DNA of 64,000 bases from Mesonia sediminis (GTDB lineage: Bacteria > Bacteroidota > Bacteroidia > Flavobacteriales > Flavobacteriaceae), in NCBI RefSeq assembly GCF_042684705.1, contig NZ_JBHULZ010000023.1, positions 482,632 through 546,631 on the forward strand. Reading direction: 5' to 3'. Below are positions 41,091 to 49,269 of this stretch, in pieces (the first letter of the stretch is position 1; each line of letters begins with the position of its first letter). The position numbers and the translations under genes were made by a program. A model generated the notes under the pieces. It was not told the origin of the DNA. It was given only the letters and a program-made list of their open reading frames with translations, and did no database searches.

Positions 41091-41163
41091 AAATTAATCC
41101 GTAAAGAAAAGTTTAGCTACTTTCAAACTAAGCCTTAAAGTTTAATTTTTTATACCTAATTAT

Positions 41164-44100
41164 ATGATTAACCGCATTATTGATTTTTCAATCAAGCATA
41201 AAATGCTTATTGGAATATTCATACTAATTTGGGTAGTACTGGGGTTTTATAGCGTTAACCAAGTACCCATAGACGCCACTCCAGATATTACCAATAATCA
41301 AGTTCAAGTAATTACCGAATCGCCAAATCTAAGCACTGAAGACGTTGAGCAATTTGTCACCTACCCTATAGAATTGGCCATGAGTAACCTTCCAGATGTC
41401 GAGGAAGTACGCTCTATTTCTCGTTTCGGCTTATCGGTAGTAACCATTGTTTTTAAAGATGAATTAGGAACCTATCTCCCCAGGCAGTTGGTAAGTGAAA
41501 AATTAGAATTGGTACGAGAAGAAATACCAGAAGGCTTTGGCAACCCTAATTTAAGTCCAATTTCCACAGGTTTAGGAGAAATTTATCAATATACATTAGC
41601 CGTAGACGAAAGCTTTAAAGATGAATACACCCTAACCGATTTAAGAGTTGTTCAAGATTGGATAATAAGCAGGCAATTAGCCTTGGTACCTGGTGTTGTA
41701 GAGGTAAATGCATTTGGTGGCAAAGAAAAGCAATTTGAAGTAGCCGTTCATCCGCGCCGATTAAAAGCTCTTGATTTGACCATCGCTGATGTTTTTCGCA
41801 GTTTAAAATCAAACAATCAAAATGCAGGAGGTGCTTATATCGAAAAAAATCATCAAGCTAATTTTATTAGAGCCAAAGGCTTAGCTAAAAATGTCAAAGA
41901 TATAGAACAAATACTCATTACCACCAAATCAGGTGTACCGGTACGCGTTAAAGATGTAGCTAAAGTAAAAATAGGACACAATTTACGTTATGGAGCACTT
42001 ACAAAAAATGGTAAAGGCGAAACGGTTGGCGGTATGATCTTGATGCTAAAAGGAGCTAACTCTAATGAAGTCATTCAAAACGTAAAAGAAAGAATGGTAC
42101 AAATAGAGAAAAGCCTACCAGAAGGCATTAAAATTGAGCCTTATTTAGATAGAAGCAATTTAATTGAACGCACTACCAGTACCGTAAAAAATAATTTACT
42201 AGAAGGAGGCTTAATCGTTATTTTTATCTTAGTCTTGGTTTTAGGAAACTGGCGAGGAGGACTCATTGTTGCCTCTACTATTCCATTATCTTTACTTTTT
42301 GCATTTATTTTAATGCATTACTTTGGAGTTTGGGCCAATCTAATGAGCCTAGGAGCAATTGACTTTGGTATCATTGTAGATGGCGCTGTAATAATTGTAG
42401 AAAGTAGTGTTTTTTACCTGAGCGCCTATTTATTAAAGCATAAAAAAATAACGCAATCTAATAAAGAGAAGCTGATATCAAACTCCTCTAAGAAAATGAT
42501 GAATGTCGCTTTTTTTGGTCAGCTCATTATTATCATTGTATTTATCCCTATCTTAAGCTTAGAGGGTGTTGAGGGTAAGATGTTTAAACCCATGGCCTTA
42601 ACATTTATCTTTGCCATGCTGGGCGCTATGATTCTTTGCCTCACTTACGTACCTATGATGACGGCCTTGTTTCTTAAAGCAAAGCCGGCAAAAGAAAAAC
42701 GATTTAAAAAAATAAATCAAGGCATTAAAAAGTTAGAATCGGCTTACACTAAAGCTCTTAGTAAAAGTTTAAACTGGGGGCGCTGGTTTGTGGGTAGTGC
42801 CGTAATTTTGTTAGTGCTTGCCACCTATACTTTTATGCAGATTGGAGCAGAATTTATTCCGCAACTCGATGAAGGTGATATTGCTTTTCACACCATACTT
42901 AAACCTGGAAGTTCGCTTAGCGAAACAGTTGCCACTACCACACAGGTAGAGAAAATAATCTTAGATAAATATCCAGAAGTCAAATCTGTAATCAGTCGTA
43001 TTGGTGTAGCCGAGGTAGCTACAGATCCTATGCCTATGGATATCGCCGATACTTTTATCATATTTCATAATGATCTTGAATGGACTACTGTGCCCAATAA
43101 AAAGGCTTTTATAGCAGCTGTAAAAGAAGACCTTAATCAACTACCCGGTATTTCCTACGAGTTTACACAGCCTATAGAAATGAGGTTCAATGAGTTGCTT
43201 ACAGGAGTCCGAGAAGATGTGGCCATTAAAATTTTTGGTGAAGATTTAGATATTTTGGCGCTTAAAGCGGATGAAATAAATGAACTCATAAAAAACGTGC
43301 CGGGAATAGCTGAAGCTAAGGTTGAAGCGACCACTGGATTACCTCAAATAACTATCGATTACAAGCGGAATAAACTGGCACAATACGGCTTGAGTATTGA
43401 ACAAGTAAATAACCTCATTACTACCAGTTTCTCAGGAAAAAAAGCCGGGGTAATTTTTGAAGGCATTAAAAAATTTGATTTAGTAGTGCGGCTTCCTGAA
43501 AATCAACGTGCTAATGCCGAAAGTCTTGAGAATTTATTTATAAAACTACCTACAGGTAATCAAATACCCTTACGAGAAGTTGCAGCGGTTAAGTTTGAAA
43601 CTGGTCCTATGCAAATAAGTAGAGACAATACCAACCGGCGCACCTATGTGGGTATAAATATTAGAGATCGAGATGTGGCTTCGGTAGTACAGGATATACA
43701 ACAAATTTTAGACAAAAACCTAGTACTCCCACCTGGGTATTATTTAGAATATGGAGGAGCTTTTGAAAACTTAGAACGAGCAACAAAGAAACTTAAAACC
43801 CTAGTACCACTCGCTTTGTTACTTATTTTTATACTCATTTACTTCGCCCTAAAATCCGTAAAGCAAACCTTGATAATTTATATGGCTATTCCTTTGGCAG
43901 CCATCGGTGGTGTGTTTGCTCTAGTTCTTCGTGGGATGCCCTTTAGTATATCGGCGGGAATTGGTTTTATTGTACTTTTTGGGGTGGCCGTTTTAAACGG
44001 ACTTGTTTTAATTAGCAGTTTTAACGCGCTCAGGCAAAATAAAGAGTTACCCTTACGTGAGCGCATACTAACCGGAACCAAGCAGCGTTTACGTCCTATT

Positions 44101-45492
44101 TTGCTTACCGCGTTAACCGATATTTTAGGTTTTTTACCTATGGCGCTATCTACATCGGCAGGTGCCGAAGTGCAGCGGCCACTAGCCACGGTGGTCATAG
44201 GTGGACTTATAACAGCAACTTTACTAACCTTATTTATTTTACCTATTTTGTATCAATGGATTGAAACAAGAAAACATAAGAATACTAGTAAAAAATGGGC
44301 CTTTGCTACAATAACATTGCTATTAGTAAGCCTACCAACACAAGCGCAAAGCATTGATAATCTACCAGCATTAAGCCTAAAAGCCGCAATTGATACGGCA
44401 ACAACCAATTTCCCACAAATAAAAAATGATTTGCTTACTGTAGAACAGAGTTTGCAAGCAAAAACAGAAGCTTATAACTGGGGAAATACACAAATATTCA
44501 CGGGAGCCGAAGAACTTAAAGATGGTCGCGGAGTGTATAATCTTATTGGTATTAGTCAAAACAACATTGAACTTTTAGGTATAGGCCGAAAAACAGCTTG
44601 GGCCAAGGCAAAACTAGAACAGGCACAAGGTTTAAAAAAGCTTTCTTATGAAAATTTAAAAAAGACCGTAAGCGAAAAATGGACAGAAGCACTAATTGCC
44701 AAAAAAACGCTTGAAGTATATTTAGCTCTTGACAGTATCTACCAAGAATTTGAACGTGCTATAAATATGCAATATGAAGTTGAAGCAATATCCACCATGC
44801 AAAGGGATGCTGCAAGAAACCTAATCCTACAAAAAAATATAGCCTTACGCCAAGCGAAAAGTAATGCAGAGACCAAGCTTTTAGGCTTAAATCTATTTTT
44901 ATTTACCGATACAATTTATGATGTTAAAGACCAAATAGGTACAATGGAGAATTGGTCAACAAAAAACTTCGAGGAAAAAGAACATCCAGAATTTATTCTC
45001 AGTCAAAAAAATGCAGCCCTGGCTCAAGCAGTGTGGCAAAAAGAAAAAAGTAAGCGCCTGCCTAGCTTTAACTTAGAATATGTTTTTCAAGAAGTAAATA
45101 ATCAAAAAGGTTTTGCCGCCTATCAAATTGGTTTAAATATTCCTATTTTAGATGGCACCTTAAAAAGCCGCATAAATCAAGCTAAACTTGCATATCAAAA
45201 ACAAAAAAACAATCTCGATTTTAAAAAACGAGAACTAGACCTTAAGTTTAAAATAGCTTATAATAACTATTTACAAACAAAAAGCAACTGGGAAAGTTAT
45301 CAAAAAACAGGTTTAAACTTGATTAAAAAACAGAAAGAAGGCGCGCTTTTTGCTTTCAAAGAAGGAGCCATTAACTATATTGAATTCACTCAATTGGTTA
45401 AACAGGCAATCGAAACCGAACTAGATGCATTGCAAAGCTTACAAGCTTATTTAATGGCTGTTCACAATCTTAATTATTACAATCCTAATTAA
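41164..45492 (+). CDS. CusA/CzcA-type heavy-metal RND pump fused to a C-terminal TolC-like outer membrane factor
   Basis: A 1442-residue fusion. Residues 1 to about 1035 are a heavy-metal RND transporter: first helix HKMLIGIFILIWVVLGFYSV, then VPIDATPDITNNQVQVITES, and the TM4 signature GAIDFGIIVDGAVIIVES (about 397-414; DFGxxVDGAVxxxE is the metal-RND form). Residues about 1044-1062 form a signal-like hydrophobic segment ending LPTQAQS, and 1065-1442 are TolC-like (LSLKAAIDTATTNFPQIKND, then coiled coils). So a pump and its outer membrane channel are made as one chain, perhaps split after translation at the internal signal. The adaptor gene follows by 2 bp. Confidence 0.9.
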   Translation: MINRIIDFSIKHKMLIGIFILIWVVLGFYSVNQVPIDATPDITNNQVQVITESPNLSTEDVEQFVTYPIELAMSNLPDVEEVRSISRFGLSVVTIVFKDELGTYLPRQLVSEKLELVREEIPEGFGNPNLSPISTGLGEIYQYTLAVDESFKDEYTLTDLRVVQDWIISRQLALVPGVVEVNAFGGKEKQFEVAVHPRRLKALDLTIADVFRSLKSNNQNAGGAYIEKNHQANFIRAKGLAKNVKDIEQILITTKSGVPVRVKDVAKVKIGHNLRYGALTKNGKGETVGGMILMLKGANSNEVIQNVKERMVQIEKSLPEGIKIEPYLDRSNLIERTTSTVKNNLLEGGLIVIFILVLVLGNWRGGLIVASTIPLSLLFAFILMHYFGVWANLMSLGAIDFGIIVDGAVIIVESSVFYLSAYLLKHKKITQSNKEKLISNSSKKMMNVAFFGQLIIIIVFIPILSLEGVEGKMFKPMALTFIFAMLGAMILCLTYVPMMTALFLKAKPAKEKRFKKINQGIKKLESAYTKALSKSLNWGRWFVGSAVILLVLATYTFMQIGAEFIPQLDEGDIAFHTILKPGSSLSETVATTTQVEKIILDKYPEVKSVISRIGVAEVATDPMPMDIADTFIIFHNDLEWTTVPNKKAFIAAVKEDLNQLPGISYEFTQPIEMRFNELLTGVREDVAIKIFGEDLDILALKADEINELIKNVPGIAEAKVEATTGLPQITIDYKRNKLAQYGLSIEQVNNLITTSFSGKKAGVIFEGIKKFDLVVRLPENQRANAESLENLFIKLPTGNQIPLREVAAVKFETGPMQISRDNTNRRTYVGINIRDRDVASVVQDIQQILDKNLVLPPGYYLEYGGAFENLERATKKLKTLVPLALLLIFILIYFALKSVKQTLIIYMAIPLAAIGGVFALVLRGMPFSISAGIGFIVLFGVAVLNGLVLISSFNALRQNKELPLRERILTGTKQRLRPILLTALTDILGFLPMALSTSAGAEVQRPLATVVIGGLITATLLTLFILPILYQWIETRKHKNTSKKWAFATITLLLVSLPTQAQSIDNLPALSLKAAIDTATTNFPQIKNDLLTVEQSLQAKTEAYNWGNTQIFTGAEELKDGRGVYNLIGISQNNIELLGIGRKTAWAKAKLEQAQGLKKLSYENLKKTVSEKWTEALIAKKTLEVYLALDSIYQEFERAINMQYEVEAISTMQRDAARNLILQKNIALRQAKSNAETKLLGLNLFLFTDTIYDVKDQIGTMENWSTKNFEEKEHPEFILSQKNAALAQAVWQKEKSKRLPSFNLEYVFQEVNNQKGFAAYQIGLNIPILDGTLKSRINQAKLAYQKQKNNLDFKKRELDLKFKIAYNNYLQTKSNWESYQKTGLNLIKKQKEGALFAFKEGAINYIEFTQLVKQAIETELDALQSLQAYLMAVHNLNYYNPN

Positions 45493-45494
45493 TC

Positions 45495-46655
45495 ATGAAA
45501 TATATACTATTATCATTATTGTTGTTTAGCTTTACCGCTTGCCAGAAACAAGATAAAGCTAATCAAGAAAAAAACGTAATTGCAACCGATGCCGAGCACC
45601 ACGATGATATTTTTCTTAGTAAAAAACAGGCAGAAGTATTAAATCTTAAATTAGAGCGTTTGCAAAAGCGCAATATGGGCCAAACCATCTCGGTAAACGG
45701 CACCTTAGAAGTTCCTCCACAAAATGAAGCTAGTGTTAATAGCGCCATAGGAGCTAATGTTCAAAATATTCTAGTCATTGAAGGGCAACAAGTAAAAGCC
45801 AATGAAATTATAGCCTATTTGCAACATCCCGACATTATCGAATTGCAAACTACCTATTTGAAAAACTACAACGACCTGATTTACTTGAAAAAAGAGTATG
45901 AACGTCAAAAAAAATTATATGAGGCAGGTGTAGGATCGGGAATGAATTTTCAAAAAGCTGAAGCCGATTTTAGAGCTAAAAACGGTCTAATAAAAGGCTT
46001 AATAGAAAAATTAAGACTGCTAAATATATCGGTAAATAACCTAAAAAACGGAACGGTTCAAAATAAAGTGGCTATTAAAAGTCCCATTAACGGGTTTATA
46101 CAAAAAGTTAAAGTTAAGACAGGACAATTTGTTGCCCCACAAACAACTCTATTTACGGTAATTGATGACCATCACGTTCACGCCGATTTTTTGGTTTATG
46201 AAGACCAAGCCCATCTGGTAGAAGAAAACCAGAAAATCAAATTTAAAATCGGGTCTAGTGAAAAAGAATTCGAAGCGGTTATCTTTGCCACCTCAAAATC
46301 ACTTGAAAAAGAAGCCAATGCTATCCACGTTCATGCCGAAATTAAAGAAGGTGACTTTAAATTCATCCCGGGAATGTATTTAGAAGGCCGTATTTATCTA
46401 GAAGAAACCATGCAGTGGGCTTTTCCCAATGAAGCCATTGTACAAGAGGGTACAAAAACTTATGTTTTCGCGGTAAATCCTAACAAAGAGAATTATAGCT
46501 TTGAGCCTATATCGGTAATTCCTCAAACCAACGATGGCAGCCATACTGCAGTAAAATTTTTAGATGAACAGCCAGAACAAGCGCTTTATGCTATGAACAA
46601 CGCTTATTATATCTTGGCTGAATCTAAAAAAGGAGAAGCCGATCACAGTCACTAG
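45495..46655 (+). CDS. Efflux RND periplasmic adaptor (CusB/CzcB-like lipoprotein)
   Basis: A 386-residue adaptor with lipoprotein signal MKYILLSLLLFSFTACQKQD (lipobox FTAC). An early His-rich stretch AEHHDD (about 34-39) could bind metal. Lipoyl half ANVQNILVIEGQQVKANEII (about 88-107), helical hairpin (110-180), second half VAIKSPINGFIQKVKVKTGQ (about 192-211), beta barrel, and C-terminal His tail (GEADHSH). It bridges the RND trimer and the outer membrane part. The gene starts 2 bp after the pump stop, so the two are coupled. Confidence 0.92.
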   Translation: MKYILLSLLLFSFTACQKQDKANQEKNVIATDAEHHDDIFLSKKQAEVLNLKLERLQKRNMGQTISVNGTLEVPPQNEASVNSAIGANVQNILVIEGQQVKANEIIAYLQHPDIIELQTTYLKNYNDLIYLKKEYERQKKLYEAGVGSGMNFQKAEADFRAKNGLIKGLIEKLRLLNISVNNLKNGTVQNKVAIKSPINGFIQKVKVKTGQFVAPQTTLFTVIDDHHVHADFLVYEDQAHLVEENQKIKFKIGSSEKEFEAVIFATSKSLEKEANAIHVHAEIKEGDFKFIPGMYLEGRIYLEETMQWAFPNEAIVQEGTKTYVFAVNPNKENYSFEPISVIPQTNDGSHTAVKFLDEQPEQALYAMNNAYYILAESKKGEADHSH

Positions 46656-46666
46656 TATCCATTCAT

Positions 46667-46807
46667 ATGAGAAATTCAGACACTTTTACATTTTGGGTAG
46701 CAGCCATTGTAGTTTTACATTTTATCGTGGGCTTTATTTGGCTAATTATCAAAATGTCACCTAAAAAATCAGATAAAAAAAGAGAATTAGAACAAGATAA
46801 TGAGTAA
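46667..46807 (+). CDS. 46-residue single-span membrane protein
   Basis: ATG 46667 to TAA 46805-46807. It reads MRNSDTFTFWVAAIVVLHFI, VGFIWLIIKMSPKKSDKKRE, LEQDNE: one transmembrane helix (about 9-29) and a charged cytoplasmic tail. It is 11 bp after the adaptor stop in the same direction, so it is likely the last gene of the efflux operon. Small proteins of this kind can stabilise RND pumps (as AcrZ does for AcrB), but that is an analogy and no family is recognised. Confidence 0.7.
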   Translation: MRNSDTFTFWVAAIVVLHFIVGFIWLIIKMSPKKSDKKRELEQDNE

Positions 46808-46836
46808 GCGGCTTTATAAAAAGCATAATTATTTCT

Positions 46837-46844
46837 TAATTTTG
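46837..46844 (+). promoter_or_regulatory. -7 promoter element TAATTTTG of udk
   Basis: Exact TAnnTTTG, 16 bp before the udk ATG at 46861. No clear -33 TTTG was found. Confidence 0.55.
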
Positions 46845-46860
46845 CCTAAAAATTAATTAG

Positions 46861-47469
46861 ATGCTAATAATTGGAATTGCTGGTGGTACTGGCGGTGGTA
46901 AAACAACAGTAGTAAATACCATTGTAGATGAATTGAAACACGATGAGGTGGCTGTAATCTCACAAGACTCTTACTATAGAGACACCAGTGAACTCAGTTA
47001 TGAAGAACGTACACAAATCAATTTTGACCACCCACAATCAATCGATTTTGATTTATTGGTTAACCACCTAAAAGCCTTAAAAAAGGGAGAAGCAATAGAT
47101 CAACCCATCTACAGTTTCAAAGAGCATAACCGCACAGGAGAAACCATTTTAACTCACCCTAAAAAGGTAATGATTGTAGAAGGTATTTTAATTCTAACCA
47201 ACCCGAAGTTACGCAAAATGTGTGATATTAAGATTTATGTGCACGCTGATAGCGATGAGCGATTAATAAGACGCTTAAAGCGCGACATGAATGAAAGAGG
47301 CAGAGATCTTGACGAGGTTTTAAATCGGTACCAAACTACCTTAAAACCCATGCACCAACAATTCATTGAACCTACCAAAGAATTTGCCGATATAATTATA
47401 CCTTACAACCGCTACAATACAGTCGCGGTAGATATAGTGCAAACTATCATAAAAGAAAAATTAGCTTAG
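46861..47469 (+). CDS. udk: Uridine kinase
   Basis: A 202-residue P-loop kinase: Walker A GIAGGTGGGKTTVVNTIV (5-22), VISQDSYYRDTSELSYEERT (about 33-52) and NFDHPQSIDFDLLVNHLKAL (about 54-73) of the substrate site, VEGILILTNPKLRKM and lid region DSDERLIRRLKRDMNERGRD. It phosphorylates uridine and cytidine in pyrimidine salvage. The length fits the family. It is followed by its own terminator at 47474-47507. Confidence 0.95.
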   Translation: MLIIGIAGGTGGGKTTVVNTIVDELKHDEVAVISQDSYYRDTSELSYEERTQINFDHPQSIDFDLLVNHLKALKKGEAIDQPIYSFKEHNRTGETILTHPKKVMIVEGILILTNPKLRKMCDIKIYVHADSDERLIRRLKRDMNERGRDLDEVLNRYQTTLKPMHQQFIEPTKEFADIIIPYNRYNTVAVDIVQTIIKEKLA

Positions 47470-47473
47470 TCTA

Positions 47474-47507
47474 AAAATCCTTACTCAATTCTGTTGGTAA
47501 GGATTTT
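47474..47507 (+). terminator. Terminator after udk
   Basis: Arms AAAATCCTTAC (47474-47484) and GTAAGGATTTT (47497-47507), followed by a run of Ts. It begins 5 bp after the udk stop. Confidence 0.88.
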
Positions 47508-47548
47508 TTTTCAAAGTCAAGACACTAACTAAGCAATCGAATATTTTG

Positions 47549-47556
47549 TATCTTCG
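47549..47556 (+). promoter_or_regulatory. -7 promoter element TATCTTCG in front of the FtsB-like gene
   Basis: One mismatch to TAnnTTTG and only 4 bp before ATG 47561. It supports the second in-frame ATG as start and a near-leaderless mRNA for the ftsB-mutA-mutB unit. Confidence 0.5.
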
Positions 47557-47560
47557 TACT

Positions 47561-47884
47561 ATGCGATTAAAAGCCTTATTTCAAAATCCTTGGTTTAAAT
47601 TCTTGAGCAATAAATATGTGCTCCTGCTATTGTTATTCGGGATCTGGATGCTTTTTTTAGACAGCAATTCTTGGTTGGTTCATCAAGAACTAAATGAAGA
47701 AATTCACGAATTAGAAGAGAACAAGGCTTTTTATGTAGAAGAAATTAAAAAAGACACCAGCATTTTAAGGAAACTCGCTAAACCAGAGGAGTTAGAACGC
47801 TTCGCACGCGAAACTTATTTTATGAAAAAAGAAAATGAAGAGGTGTATATCATAGAATATAAAACAAAACATGAGCAAGAATAA
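47561..47884 (+). CDS. FtsB/DivIC-like cell division protein (septum formation initiator)
   Basis: About 107 residues starting MRLKALFQNPWFKFLSNKYV; the ATG at 47546 lies in front of the -7 element and is rejected. One membrane helix LLLLLFGIWMLFLDS (about 25-39), a periplasmic coiled coil (HQELNEEIHELEENKAFYVE, about 44-63) and the family ending (LAKPEELERFARETYFMKKE, about 76-95). It should join FtsL/FtsQ at the divisome. It overlaps mutA by 14 bp (47871-47884), so it is translated with the mutase genes, an arrangement also known to me from other Flavobacteriia. Confidence 0.85.
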   Translation: MRLKALFQNPWFKFLSNKYVLLLLLFGIWMLFLDSNSWLVHQELNEEIHELEENKAFYVEEIKKDTSILRKLAKPEELERFARETYFMKKENEEVYIIEYKTKHEQE

Positions 47885-49253
47885 TACAACGCTTTTAGCG
47901 GATTTTAATTCGGTTTCGGCAAAAGAGTGGAAAACAAAAATACAAGCCGATCTTAAAGGGGAAGATTATAACAACTTAATTTTTCAAGATAGAAACGGAA
48001 TTGATATAAAACCATTTTATCACCAAGAAGAGACTGAAATTGGCTATATGCCAAAATCTCCAAAAAATTGGTTAATTACAGAGTCTTTCGAAATTAGTGC
48101 AAATACAAATATAGATGATGTTCTTGAAGTTCTAGAAAAGGGAACACAAGCACTTTGGCTCAAGTTTAAACAAAATAGCCCTAACCCTATCGCTTTTGTC
48201 GAGGCTCTTTACTCTAAAAACATTCCGGTTTATCTAGATTTTGAATATCAAAAGGAAGAAGAAATTAATACTTTAATAGAGTTCCTATCCGGCAAGAATC
48301 ACCAGTTTTCTATAGGGATAGACTGTATCGGTCATTTAGCTAGCACAGGAAATTGGCATCAAAACCTAAGAAAAGATTTTGAAGATTTAAACTGGTTGAT
48401 TAAGGCGCAAGGTACTTTCCCTATATTCCTAAGTATTCGTACAGAGATCTATGAAAATGCCGGGACCAATCATATACAACAGGTTGCTTATGCGATGGCT
48501 CACGTAAACGAATACTTAAATCATTTAAGTGTTCATTTTCCAGAAAAATCGAAAAATTTTAAACCCCTATTCCATGTAAGCATAGGTGGAAATTATTTTG
48601 CAGAAATCGCCAAATTAAAGGCTTTACGAATCATATACAGCGAGATTGCCGAAGCCTACGAAATACCGCAAGACATAGAAATCTTAGCATTCCCTAGTTT
48701 AAGAAATAAAACTTTATATGATTATAATGTAAATATGTTGCGCACCACAACAGAAGGCATGAGTGCTATCTTAGGTGGTGCAAATTGGGTAGCAAATACA
48801 GCCTATGACTCCGTTTTTCACCACGATAACAATTTTGGCCGACGTATTGCTCGTAACCAGTTGCTGGTTTTAAAAAATGAAAGTTATTTTGATAAAGTGA
48901 GTAATCCTGTAGATGGCAGTTATTACCTTGAAAGCCTAACCCAGCAAATATCCGAAAAAGCGTTAAGTATTTTTAAATCTATAGAACAAGCTGGTGGTTT
49001 TATAACCGCCTTAACGGATGGAACCATACAACGTAAAATAGAAGAGGTTGCACAAGAAGAATTAAAATCTTTTGAACAAAAAGAAAAAATACTAGTGGGA
49101 ACAAACAAGTATTTGAATCTTGATGATAAAATGAAGAATGAACTTGAAAAAACACCTTTTCTAGAGAAATTTCCTCGCAAAACCTTAATCAAACCGATTA
49201 TTCAAAAACGCCTTGCCGAAGGAATAGAAAATGAGCGTTTAACTAACGAATAA
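47871..49253 (+). CDS. mutA: Methylmalonyl-CoA mutase small (beta) subunit
   Basis: A 460-residue protein homologous to the TIM-barrel part of the large subunit but shorter and without the B12-binding domain at its end: EWKTKIQADLKGEDYNNLIF (about 18-37), NVNMLRTTTEGMSAILGGAN (about 285-304), NFGRRIARNQLLVLKNESYF and NPVDGSYYLESLTQQISEKA (about 345-364). As MutA it forms a heterodimer with MutB that interconverts methylmalonyl-CoA and succinyl-CoA in propionate and odd-chain metabolism. It starts inside the FtsB-like gene and is followed by mutB after 16 bp. Confidence 0.93.
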   Translation: MSKNNTTLLADFNSVSAKEWKTKIQADLKGEDYNNLIFQDRNGIDIKPFYHQEETEIGYMPKSPKNWLITESFEISANTNIDDVLEVLEKGTQALWLKFKQNSPNPIAFVEALYSKNIPVYLDFEYQKEEEINTLIEFLSGKNHQFSIGIDCIGHLASTGNWHQNLRKDFEDLNWLIKAQGTFPIFLSIRTEIYENAGTNHIQQVAYAMAHVNEYLNHLSVHFPEKSKNFKPLFHVSIGGNYFAEIAKLKALRIIYSEIAEAYEIPQDIEILAFPSLRNKTLYDYNVNMLRTTTEGMSAILGGANWVANTAYDSVFHHDNNFGRRIARNQLLVLKNESYFDKVSNPVDGSYYLESLTQQISEKALSIFKSIEQAGGFITALTDGTIQRKIEEVAQEELKSFEQKEKILVGTNKYLNLDDKMKNELEKTPFLEKFPRKTLIKPIIQKRLAEGIENERLTNE

Positions 49254-49269
49254 AGCAGCCATCAAGATT

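Noticed and set aside
47470..47560. Cobalamin riboswitch before the mutA-mutB unit
   Set aside because: Only about 90 bp separate udk and the FtsB-like gene, filled by a terminator and promoter; no B12 box seen.
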